Counted from the first letter of the stretch, positions 9,418 through 17,830 are shown. The stretch is DNA of 23,172 nucleotides from Chara braunii (GCA_003427395.1 BFEA01000049.1:1931178-1954349), one strand, 5' to 3'. The notes: a model not told the origin generated them from the letters alone. Translations and numbers: made by a program.

Positions 9418-9506
9418 CGGAGCTGTAGCAGCTACGACCTTAACCTCTCAGGACTGTAGCAGCTAAGACCTTGACCTTTCAGAATTGTTACAACTACGAC
9501 CTCTAC
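9418..9506 (-). repeat. Triplicated ~31-bp unit inside the LTR
   Basis: Three consecutive units with the core CTGTAGCAGCTACGACCTT and a TGACCTTTCAGGA spacer; the third is shorter and more diverged. The same arrangement is present at 15851-15938 and 17568-17655. Each core contains GTAGCAGCTAC, an inverted repeat. Repeats in U3 often act as enhancer-like elements in LTR retrotransposons. That role is inference. Confidence 0.75.
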
Positions 9507-9675
9507 ACAACTTTGACCCCTACTCGACAGACCTACGGTTCAAGACCCGACAACTGACTCCTAAAACGCAGGTCACGGGTTCAAACACACAGGGGTACTG
9601 TACACAGGTGAGGTGAGGTCTAGGGATCGAGCCCTGGGATCTGCATCTCCTACTGCAAAGGTGAAAACCGTTTCA

Positions 9676-9683
9676 CTCCCGCC
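9676..9683 (-). other. Polypurine tract of Gypsy-1
   Basis: The minus strand reads GGCGGGAG directly before the 3' LTR start (TGAAACGG). It is short and has one pyrimidine, but its place adjoining the LTR is that expected of the plus-strand primer. Confidence 0.5.
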
Positions 9684-9759
9684 GGCCTAAATTCGAGGTC
9701 CTCCGAGAATACTTCAGTCCAAGGCAGGACCTTACCTTTTTTCTCTCTCTCTCATAGGC

Positions 9760-11272
9760 TCAAACTACATCGGGAGCGGTCTCTAGAAGTTCTGTCCGTG
9801 TGAACCAGTGGTCGTCTTCTGGTTCCTGGAAAGAGAACGTGACTTTGTACTGTTTCTGTGGACGACCTCTACCTCGTGTTCTGAAGACATCTTCACCTAC
9901 CATGCGATCAATGTCGTACCTTCCATCCATATCCGGAGGGATCATAGATCTCCAAGATGGAAACTGCTGACTCGTTATGCAAGGCAACAACTTCGACGCA
10001 TGAAAAACTGGGTAGGTGTGGAGGTGTGCTGGGATCTCTATGGTGTAGGACGGTCCATCTTCTCCGCCCTTGACTTCTAGGACTGGCCACGGTCCTCTAT
10101 ACGCAGGTAACAGTTTCTGCAAGATGTTCTCCTCAGGAGCAAACTCTTTTGACTTGACCCAAACTAAGTCGCCTACTTGAAACTGTGATGGGCGACGGTG
10201 CTTATTGGCTTGCTCAATCATTCTATGTTGGGCCTTCCTGAGGTTCTCTACAACAGTAGCTATCTCTTTTTCGTGCTGTATCGTGAACTCCCTCGTACCG
10301 GGCGGTAGCCTCTGGATATGATCCCAGCAGTCCCTCAAACGGTCTGCGTTGTCTAAAGGATTTTTGCAACTCGTTGGGAGTGCGACAAGTTGCTAAATGC
10401 GTGCTGTTGTTGTAAGCATTGGCTACCTTAGGGAGCATCTCATCCCAGTTAACTTGATTGGGTCTAATGTACATTCTCATAACTTGCTGCAGGACTTTGT
10501 TCATCTGCTCCGTCTGACCGTTTGTCTCTGGGTGACGGCCAGATAACATCAACAACTTAGAACCATACACTTTCATTAGTTCCTGCCAGTTCTGACTAGT
10601 GAACCGGGTATCTCTGTTGCTAACTATAGACAGCGGTAGCCCGTGCTCACTGACCCAATGATAAAAGAACTTACGTATGACTAAATCAGTGCGTGCCTCT
10701 TAGGGTAAAGGGACGAAGACTGCATATTTGCTGAATCTATCAACTATGACCATGACTTGGCTTTTGCCATGCTTACTCTTGACACCAGTGTCCATAAAGT
10801 TGATGGACACAGAGTCTCCGGGTCCTTCGGGAATAGGCAAGGGTTTGAGAAGACCTAGAGGGGCTCGCGTAGTAGTCTTATTTCTCTGACAGACTTTACA
10901 ACTGCGTACATACTCTATGCAGTCAGCCTTCATGCCAGGCCAAGTATATGCGCGCATGAGGTTGGCTAATGTCTTTTGCCAACCAAAATGTCCCTCTATG
11001 TCATGGCATTCCCCTAAGATCAGACTTCGGATCTCTTCACTGTTGGGAACGCATAGACGGTCAACTACATTAGTCTTCTCAAATAGTAACCCATCGGTAG
11101 TGCGGTAGTCTGGTTCTGTCTTTGGGGCCTCCTTAACTCTCTTAAGGAGATCACTGTAAATACGGTCCTGCGCATATGCTTCTTTGACTTCCTATTGCAG
11201 GTCTCTCCCTATGTCTAGATAATGTACTATCGCTCCATAGTAGTCGACTCTCCTACTTAAGAGCGTCCGCCA
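9760..11272 (-). pseudogene. Gypsy-1 integrase with GPY/F and chromodomain-like C-terminus
   Basis: The zinc domain shows H-x4-H (CHDIEGHFG near 11000) and C-x2-C (CKVCQRNK). The core begins INFMDTGVK (first catalytic Asp). After exactly 57 residues the second catalytic position is Asn (SNRDTRF; codon at 10616-10618), and 35 residues later comes the Glu of GQTEQMN, so the triad is D-N-E. Next are a GDLVWVKSKEF segment, GPW (GPY/F motif), HTYPVFHASK, and a YDIDRMVG..QYKVTF..DDHWFTRTEL stretch resembling a chromodomain of chromoviruses, used in the family to direct integration to marked chromatin. An in-frame TAA (10700-10702), a TAG near 11193 and a frameshift between about 10340 and 10430 break it. 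The terminal TGA is at 9760-9762. Confidence 0.93.
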
Positions 11273-12103
11273 CTACATTATATTTCCCTTTAACAGACTC
11301 AGCTCAAAGTCATACTGATCTATCTCTGCGGCCCACCTAGTAACCTTAGGTGTCATCTTGGCCTGCGTCTTCAGCCACCTCAATGTCTCATGGTCTGAAT
11401 AGACTTTGAAGTGTCTCCCAAGCAAGAAGTGCTTCCAGTGATCTAGTGCTTGCCTGAGAGCGTAAAGTTCCCTCTCATAGGTTGATGTCGCGACCTTTTG
11501 TGAAGGCATCCTAGCAGACATGAACTCTACGGGTCTATACCCATTGCCATCATCTTGCTGTAGAACAACACCTATACCGTACTGACTTGCGTCAGTGGTG
11601 ACGACAAAAGGCAAGGACGGATTGGCTACCTTGAGGATTGGATACTCTATCAAAGCCCATTTTAACTTCTTCAGGGCTGACGTACAATCGTTATCGCATT
11701 TCCAAATTGCCTCTTTTTTTAGCAACCTGGGAAGGGGAGCGGCGATAACGGAGAAGTTCCTCACGAACTTTCTATAGTAGTTGGCTAAGCCTAAGAACGA
11801 CCGCAACTCTGTCAATGTGGGGGGTGGTGGCCAATCTCTAATCACTGCTATCTTATTGTCCTCAGGTTTTATGCCATCTCCATCTAAGACGTGGCCCAAG
11901 CACAAAATTTGTGTCTTGACCCACTCGCACTTCTTCACGTTGATCTTGAAGTTAGCTTCCCTCAACTTCTCCAAGACCTGCCTCAGATGGCCCTCATGCT
12001 GGTGGAGGGTCTTACGAAAGACTAGGATATCATCTAAGTACACTACTACGAATCTATCTAACCAAGGCCTAAACAAATCATTCATACAACGCCTTTGCAA
12101 CAT
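11273..12103 (-). pseudogene. Gypsy-1 partial reverse transcriptase plus RNase H
   Basis: 276 open codons. The reading opens inside the RT palm: MNDLFRPWLD, then VVVYLDDILVF (both catalytic Asp, residues 24-25). A connection domain follows with ELRSFLGLANYYRKF, then RNase H with TTDASQYG (D171), STYERELYA and KVYSDHETLRWL. The RT fingers and the first palm motif are absent because the frame begins at the deletion junction with gag. The 3' end is shifted by one base: after LLKGN the frame reads a stop, while YNVVADAL continues in the next frame before returning. Cannot make active RT. Confidence 0.93.
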
Positions 12104-14213
12104 TCGGGGCTTCTCTATACTTGGGGAAGTATTTTATGATATGCCCCGGATCACCGCAGTAGATGCACTGATCTTGGTCTATTCGTCGCTGCCACACTGT
12201 CTGCTCTAAGCCTAGATCTTCCGAGGGCTTGCCTTGTGGCAAGCCAGGGTGCCATCCACCCTTCCTGGGAAGTGATCGAGTGTAACGAGAGCGGTTTTGC
12301 GGGGGACCTCGACCCCTACCTCCCGCTTGGCGGTCTCCTCTATCGCCAACCCCCTGATCGCCCTGTCCACGATCACCACAGGCCCGACCCCTTTGGCCCT
12401 GGCCTCTCCCTCTTCCTTGCGGCCTCCCTCCAGCCGCGACAGCAGCGTAAGTCCTCCCCTGACTAACACCACTATCCTTCTCCTCTAGGCCCCACTCTAT
12501 CTGATCATATGGGACCTCCTCCATACCACCCTCATGTAGTGTAAGGATCAGGTGATCCTTAGCCTTAACCTGACCCGAGATGGTACGACATTTCCACTTC
12601 TTGCCGTTATCAAGGTCCTTATGCCAAAAAGTGGAAATTGGCATGGATTGCACTTCAAACGCTACCACTTCCCTACTCTGGGTATCATAGGTCATGGTAG
12701 ACTCTCTACTCCTCTCAAAGAAGTGCCCGCGCAAAGGCTCGGGGATGGCACGATAGAATAGGTTGACTAACTGGGTCTCAGTGACCCCATGGTTAGGGAC
12801 GGCGATTAATTCATCCATAACGCCCTTGAGTGCCCTAGCACTCCTCCATTTGCGGGAATGGATGGTCTGCAGTTTGTCAGAAGCTCTAATACTTCACGTG
12901 ACATCTGCAAACCTCTCACGCGGTAACTTGAAGAAGTCACGGAGGGGGGTGATCATGGAATATGCGACCATATCGTTCTCGCACTTAGCAGCACGACAAA
13001 GTGACCTGGCGAAGCCAGTGATTCGTCTTTAAGGGCATGGAAGGCAATTAGGATATGTTCCTCAGGAACTATCTTCTGAAGGTGTACATAGGAGTTCATG
13101 TTTGCCTCCTATTTATCGGAGTTTTCCTCCTCCTTCCCGCTGTAGGAATCAGGGAACTTCACCTTAACAGGCTCTCTACGGGGACGAACTTCGTCCTCCC
13201 TGAGAGCAGCAAGTTTCGCGCCTTCTATGGCGCCTGCATAAAATCGCTCTGTATTTTCTAACCTCGCCTTCACCTCTGAGCCCACGTGCATCATCATTTC
13301 GCGTGCGAACTCTCTAAACCCCAATCGTGTGGATCGCCGAGCTACATCCCGACTTCTCATGAATTGGAACTGCTCTTCCTGAGCCTATGCTAGGAGTTCT
13401 ATATTTCTTTCCATAATCTCCATCTTCCCCTGCCAATCCGCCTGCGCCTCTATCTGCACCCTTTGCTGTTTCAGCCCCTCCAACTCTTTTGCCGCCTTAC
13501 TTGCCGCCTCCATCCGTTGCTTCTTTTCCCTGTTCAGACGCAACTTCCATTCTAACTTCTTCTCCTCTTCTATCGTCTGACGTTTGAGGGGGTCGTCTTT
13601 GACTTCCAACTCTTTTATGACCGCCTCCTGTTCTGCCCTGGAGACATGTAAGATCGCCGCCTCCTTTCTGATCCAGGGGTCCTCCTTCGTGCCTTGTCTC
13701 CCCTCTTTCTCTAGTACTCTTTCTGATCAAGGGAACTTCTTCGAACTTTTCCTCTTCTTCTTCTTCTTCTTCTACTGCTTTCAATTTCTCTTCCTCCTCC
13801 TCCTTCAGTCTTTCCAACTCCTCCTCCAGCTTCGTCTTCTTTGCGGCCTGCTCCTCCAGTAAGGCCAACTTTTTGGCTTGCTTCACCAGCTTTGGCCAAA
13901 ATCTTCGCAGCCTTCTCCTCCTGCTCCTTAGTGTAGGGAGTGGTGCTAGTACCACCCCTCGTCTCAACTCTACAGGTCATTGTGTTCCAGAATCCTAACG
14001 GAAAGAGGAGACGCCATAGGGTCCCCCAGAGGGAGAAACCCACGAGCAAGCCGTACATAGGGTAGTCATCCATGGCGTTAGGTGCACGACAAGATTGTCG
14101 CACTCCTCACCACTAAGACCTACCCACTTGACTGACTGACTACAGGATCCGTGTAGGACCCTGTCAGCTATGGTCTCTAGCCTAGACCTAATACTAAAGT
14201 TGTTAGGAGGCAT
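12078..14213 (-). pseudogene. Gypsy-1 gag, frame-broken, with hydrophobic segment, coiled coil and defective zinc knuckle
   Basis: Starting at ATG 14213-14211, the reading passes through at least four frames. Visible parts in order: a short N-terminus; a strongly hydrophobic stretch (YGLLVGFSLWGTLWRLLFPL, about 14055-13990); a Glu/Lys-rich coiled coil (about 13880-13740 and 13609-13390); PVKVKFPDSYSG (about 13140), a typical entry to the retrotransposon gag domain; a gag core with LVNLFYRAIPEPLRGHFF (about 12770); a Gly/Arg-rich RGRGQGQRGR stretch (about 12440); and a knuckle C-IYC-GDPGH-IIKY-F where the fourth ligand Cys is Phe (C218, C221, H226, F231 of the last segment). Gag would assemble particles and bind RNA. 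The frame ends eight residues later at the deletion junction. Confidence 0.82.
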
Positions 14214-14617
14214 TTAAGGAGATCCCCCGTAACTCCTCAGGAATTCTTTAACGTCGCAGACAGGACGACTCGATCAGCAAGTCCTCTCAAGACTTAGACA
14301 GATGGTTGTGCAGCCCACAACTCGGATTTTGGGCCTACCATGCCACATTGAGCAGCCCGCCGGTCTGTACCGGTCCTTGGGAGGGTTTGTCCTCCGGGTC
14401 AGTCAGTCGTCGGACACAACCTTTAGCCCTACTCAGCCCGTGTGGGTTTGGTCAACGCAGCTCTATGACCTCATGCATGGAGTTCCTATCACCTGGACCG
14501 AAGAGACTCAATGCGGGAAGAAGAGATAGACAGACTCGGCAAGTACCATGGGGTGACTACACATCCACAGGGCGAGGGGATAGGCTGAAGGCTTGGCGAG
14601 AGTATACCGACTCCAGC

Positions 14618-14766
14618 TTGGTCAAATTCGTGGTCAACAGCTCTGGTCAACAGCTCTGGTCAACGCTGGTCAACTTCTCGGTCAACGCCTTGGTCAACGC
14701 TAGTCAGCACCTCGGTCAACACCTTGGTCAACCCGAGTGAACTTCCTAGTCAACGCCTTGGTCAAC
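14618..14766 (-). repeat. Array of GGTCAAC words (sense strand GTTGACC)
   Basis: I count ten GGTCAA and three variants (GTCAGC, GTGAAC, AGTCAAC) in about 150 bp, usually 10-13 bp apart and joined by short CTC/CTT/GCT linkers. On the element's sense strand each reads GTTGACC, which contains the TTGACC/W-box core bound by WRKY factors in green plants. It is located in the transcribed leader, so an RNA-level or purely slippage origin is also possible. Confidence 0.8.
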
Positions 14767-15037
14767 GCTCAACCCTGCTATGGCTGCCGCCCCTTTCTCT
14801 CCCACCAACCTTCACTTCTCTTCTTCTCCCTCCTTCCTTCTTTCTTCCTTCACCCTGGTTATGGCTCCCTTCTCCTTCACCGTCCCTCCTTCCTCTTCTT
14901 CGACTATGGCTTCTTTCTCCTCTTTAATCTCCCCCTCCTCCTTCACTCAGTCTTCATGCTTCTTCGTTCACTCCGTGTCCGAGCTCGGTGGCTATGGCCG
15001 CCACTTCTTTCTTGGATCGCACAACAATCTTGTATCG

Positions 15038-15040
<3 letters not shown>

Positions 15041-15074
<34 letters not shown>

Positions 15075-15085
15075 CGCTCTCGCTC
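15041..15085. repeat. (CT)n microsatellite
   Basis: A pure CT run of 30 nt (15041-15070) continues as CGCTCGCTCTCGCTC. It reads as GA-repeat in the element's sense strand, within the leader. Confidence 0.9.
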
Positions 15086-15228
15086 TGTGTTTGTCGTTGA
15101 TGTCTTTGCAGGTGCGCAGCTCCTCCGGTCAAAGGCGCAGCTATGGCGGACACTTCTCCTTCCTCGATGGCGAGTCTCAGCTATGGCGCACTGCTAAATG
15201 ACGATGGCGCGTGGAATAACGGGAACGT

Positions 15229-15240
15229 GCTCCAATACCA
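15229..15240 (-). other. Primer binding site, initiator Met-tRNA type
   Basis: One base inside the 5' LTR, the minus strand reads TGGTATTGGAGC. The plant-type initiator Met-tRNA primer site is TGGTATCAGAGC, so two of 12 positions differ. Position and start (TGG) fit a tRNA primer well. Confidence 0.8.
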
Positions 15241-15241
15241 A

Positions 15242-16141
15242 TGCACTTAGACTCGCTTTCTTCTTCAACTCGCATGCATGCAAACAGATGGCAAACCAAA
15301 CTGGCACCAGGCACCCACACAAAGCTCAGAGATATGGAGACCGAGGACACAGTTCGGATGCAAACTCGCTTCAAACAGGCTATGGCGCCTGAGCGCCCAA
15401 ACAACTCACTGTCGACTCTGTGTCCACCACCACCGTTCGCATACACCCAACTCTGGATCACCCTGAATATCCCACACGCGTTCACCCTGTAGCACGCACA
15501 CACTCACACTCGCCAACAGCTAACTCTAACCTATGGCGGCTATGGCCGCTCACTACTACTGACTATGGCGCTCTGTCTTCTTCATGGCCCACTTCAACTT
15601 CGGGCGCTCCTGCAGACGCTGCCTCTTGATTTATTCTTCTGTTGGTCACTGGTCTGCCCCTTTTCCACAGGGCCCTTCGTGCACACAATCCCGCATGGTA
15701 CTTGCTGACTGGACTAAGTGAGACTGGGACTGGGAACCACTGACTAAGCAAGGGTGGACTCACCACTTGCCCACTTGCCTCTGGTCTGCTGTGAGCAACG
15801 TTCGAAAGGCCACTTCCGGACCTTCCGGAAGCCTGCGGACTTGGCCTTTTGGAGCTGTAGCAGCTACGACCTTGACCTTTCAGGACTGTAGCAGCTACGA
15901 CCTTGACCTTTCAGAATTGCTACAGCTACGACGTCTACACAACTTTGACCTCCACTCGGCAGACCTATGGTTCAGGACCCGACAACTACACTGACCTACG
16001 ACAAACAACAACTAACTCCTTAAACACAGGTCACGGGTTCACGGGTTCAAACACACAGGGGTACTGTACACGGGTGAGGTGAGGTCTAGGGATCCAGCCC
16101 TGGGATCTGCATCTGCTACTGCAAAGGTGAAAACCGTTTCA
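15242..16141 (-). repeat. Gypsy-1 5' LTR (900 bp)
   Basis: Direct repeat of 8743-9675. It lacks the 67-bp segment present in the 3' LTR and in the solo LTR; the break lies at a GAC shared by both sides, so this is a deletion here. It also has about 34 extra bases near 15988-16045, including a duplicated CACGGGTT word. Its TATA position reads GAATAAATC instead of GTATAAATC, so promoter strength may be lowered. Confidence 0.95.
15628..15635 (-). promoter_or_regulatory. Altered TATA box (AATAAATC), 5' LTR
   Basis: Same position as the TATA boxes of the 3' and solo LTRs, but the first T of TATAAATC is replaced (GAATAAATC). This is the copy that would drive the full-length transcript. The 67-bp deletion starts about 10 bp downstream and would remove the expected start site. 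Confidence 0.55.
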
Positions 16142-16146
16142 GTCAT
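16142..16146. repeat. Target-site duplication GTCAT, right copy
   Basis: Matches 8738-8742 exactly and abuts the terminal CA of the 5' LTR. Confidence 0.92.
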
Positions 16147-16325
16147 GATCTTCGTCTTTGACCGCCTTCTCGACATTGTACACTGCTTCTCATGTCCTAT
16201 GCTGAAGTTTCTATACCAGGTGCTTGGCTATGTTGTGCATGGCAAAGTGTGACAGAACTCGTCATTTTGAACTCATGGCCGAGATACAGTTTCCAAATGT
16301 GTGATACATTTTGAAATTGAAAAAA
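16147..16325. other. Flank between Gypsy-1 and the U6-like sequence
   Basis: The first ~20 bases continue the charged minus-strand text of the Gypsy-1 target locus. The rest is AT-rich with no recognised gene. A T6 run on the minus strand (16325-16320) directly follows the U6-like sequence. Confidence 0.5.
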
Positions 16326-16408
16326 TGTGTGTCATCCTTGCGCAGGGGCCATGCTGCTCTCCGTAATCTTCTCTGTATCATTCCAATTTAGTGGATGTCC
16401 CAAACGAC
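16326..16408 (-). ncRNA. U6 snRNA-like sequence with 9-nt insertion, probable pseudogene
   Basis: The minus strand starts GTCGTTTGGGACATCC, continues AAATTGG-AATGATACAGAGAAG (the invariant ACAGAGA box that pairs with the 5' splice site), then GCATGGCCCCTGCGCAAGGA and TGACACA. These are the signature blocks of U6, the catalytic RNA of the spliceosome. Two things are wrong. Nine bases (CGGAGAGCA or an equivalent placement) separate GATTA from GCATGG, splitting the AGC catalytic triad. The normal 3' part after GATGACAC is missing and replaced by ACA plus T6, which could act as a Pol III terminator. Upstream is A/T-rich (TTTTATTTTTTATTT) with no clear plant USE. ATTTCAA occurs on both sides, perhaps a short target duplication of a retrocopy. 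A functional U6 is unlikely. Confidence 0.85.
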
Positions 16409-16903
16409 CTTGAAATAAAAAATAAAAACTGAAAGAAGTAAAAATTTTGCACTCTGTCTGTTGAAGTACACACCCGGGCACTTCAACAGATGGACGCAGA
16501 GGAGATGGAATGAGCAGTGCGCTATCCTGGAAGCCCTGCCTGACCCGAAACAGGCGGGCCTGCTATGGCAAATATATTACCTGGCCATCCCCACTGCGCA
16601 ATGGCTAGCAACAAAGAGACGACATAAGGACCGGCAATGTGCTCGATAGCTCGGACAATCTGGGAGTGGTAGCCGCAAGAAGTCGCAGACAAGACGCCGC
16701 TGGACATCACAGAGGAAGATGATGCAGAAATCCTCCTAGGGACTCTAATGAAAGTTGACAGACCGAATCGAGGGGCTAATAGCAACAGAAATCATACGTT
16801 TGGCAGTACTGTTGGCCCTGTGGACCCTGCGGAACGAATGATGTAGGCAGGGAGCATCGCCACCGCTACAGGCATATCAGGAAAGGGCCTTGGAGAACAT
16901 TAG

Positions 16904-17830
16904 TGAAATCAGACTTGCTCTCATTCACACTTCTCACGTATGCAAACAGGTGCACAGCAAACTGGCGACAAGCGCCCACTCAGAACTCAGAGATATGGTA
17001 ACCAAGAACACAGTTCAGATTCAAGTTCACTTCGATGGCTATGGCGACTTAGCGCCCACACAACTCACTGTTCGCATACAAAGGATCACCCTGGATATCC
17101 CACACGCGATGTTCTGAACACACACACACACATACACTGAACTCTATCTATAGCTATGGCGGTTATGGCCGCTACTACCCTATCGCTATGGCTACACTCC
17201 TCTCTCGCCCACTTCGTCCTCGGGCTCACTGCAGACCTCCTTGCACAAGTCGCTTATGGCAGCGCTTCCTCATGGCTCACGCAGGAATGAATGAATGGCT
17301 GGCGCTGCCTCTTGATTTATACTTCTGCAGCTCGTTGGTCTGGCCCCTTTCCTATGCCCGTAGTGCACACAGTCCCATGCGGTACTTGCTTGACTGGACC
17401 AGGACTGACCAGGACTGGGACTGCTGACTCAGCACGGGTAGACTCCACCACTTGCCTCACCACTTGCCCACTTGCCTCAGCCTAAAAGTGGGAAACTCCG
17501 AAAGGCCACTACTGGGAAACTCCGAAAGGCCACTATTGGGACCTTCTGGAAGGCCGTAGAGCCTTTCGGTACTGTAGCAGCTACGACCTTGACCTTTCGG
17601 GACTGTAGCAGCTACGACCTTGACTCTTCGAGAAGGCTACAGCTACAACTTCTAGAACTGACTGGGACTCCTACTCGACAGGTCTACAGATCGAACCCCT
17701 GCTTCCTATGGACCTTACGACAACCTACAAACTGTTACAAATGCACAGATACTGTACACAGGTAAGGTGGGGCTAGGGATCGAGCCCCGGGATCTGCATC
17801 AGCTACTGCGAACTGGTGAATACCGTTTCA
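16904..17830 (-). repeat. Solo LTR of the Gypsy-1 family
   Basis: Starts TGAAATCAGACTTGC and ends AATACCGTTTCA; colinear with both Gypsy-1 LTRs, including TATA box (17321-17314), triplicated unit (17568-17655) and the 67-bp segment absent from 15242-16141, but clearly more diverged. No internal element sequence accompanies it. TTAG precedes (16900-16903) and follows it (17831-17834). It is read as ATTAG/ATTAG if the last A of the LTR is counted as target. A solo LTR forms by recombination between the two LTRs of a full insertion. Orientation matches Gypsy-1. Confidence 0.92.
17314..17321 (-). promoter_or_regulatory. LTR TATA box, solo LTR
   Basis: The minus strand reads GAAGTATAAATCAAGAGGC, same context as the Gypsy-1 3' LTR. 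Could drive antisense transcription through LINE-B if active. Confidence 0.6.

Larger units (their letters stand above)
8743..9675 (-). repeat. Gypsy-1 3' LTR (933 bp)
   Basis: Begins TGCAATCAGACTCG and ends GGTGAAAACCGTTTCA on the plus strand. In the element's sense it holds a TATA box (9203-9196), a triplicated ~31-bp unit in U3 (9506-9418) and four CTATGGC heptamers (8881, 9032, 9041, 9064) downstream of the TATA box. It keeps a 67-bp segment (9119-9185) that is missing from the other LTR. Confidence 0.95.
14214..15228 (-). other. Gypsy-1 5' leader (untranslated, repeat-rich)
   Basis: About 1 kb between primer site and gag ATG without a supported gene. It holds a (CT)n tract (15041-15085, GA-rich in the sense strand), polypyrimidine DNA (14800-14960), five CTATGGC heptamers (14778, 14904, 14992, 15141, 15181) and the GGTCAAC array (14618-14766). 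Leaders of such elements carry packaging and dimerisation signals; which parts do so here is unknown. The frame open at 14306-14740 on the plus strand reads mostly through the array and is not treated as a gene. Confidence 0.75.
8743..16141 (-). mobile_element. Gypsy-1: LTR-to-LTR Ty3/gypsy retrotransposon, internally deleted
   Basis: The element is bounded by two direct LTRs (8743-9675 and 15242-16141) and a GTCAT duplication on both sides (8738-8742 and 16142-16146). Both LTRs open TGCA on the plus strand and close with GTTTCA, so termini are TG..CA. In the minus-strand sense the order is 5' LTR, primer site, long GA-rich leader, gag, partial RT, RNase H, integrase with GPY/F and chromodomain-like tail, polypurine tract, 3' LTR. 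RT-RNase H before integrase places it in Ty3/gypsy. Protease and the RT fingers are missing at about 12078-12110. I count about 21 differences in the first ~385 LTR bases, mostly transitions, so the insertion is not recent. Stops, frameshifts and a lost integrase catalytic Asp make it non-autonomous. Confidence 0.95.

Noticed and set aside
8743-9675. Possibility that the three ~900-bp repeats are independent MITEs or satellites
   Set aside because: TG..CA ends, TATA box, adjacent primer site and polypurine tract, and a flanking GTCAT duplication show that two of them are LTRs of one element and the third a solo LTR.
14306-14740. 144-codon plus-strand ORF
   Set aside because: Antisense to the Gypsy-1 leader; its C-terminal part is just the translated GGTCAAC array.
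14618-14766. Possible CRISPR-like array from the regularly spaced GGTCAAC words
   Set aside because: Repeats are only 6-7 bp, spacers are 4-6 bp and repetitive, there are no cas genes, and the context is a eukaryotic LTR retrotransposon leader.
16522-16785. Minus-strand ORF containing IEHIA, which recalls a zf-RVT motif
   Set aside because: The plus strand carries the LINE-B zf-RVT landmarks in the right order; the minus match is only five residues.
17680-17705. Pol III B-box-like word (GGGGTTCGATC on the minus strand) in the solo LTR, suggesting a tRNA or SINE
   Set aside because: No A box, no cloverleaf, and the positions are inside an LTR defined by alignment with two other copies.
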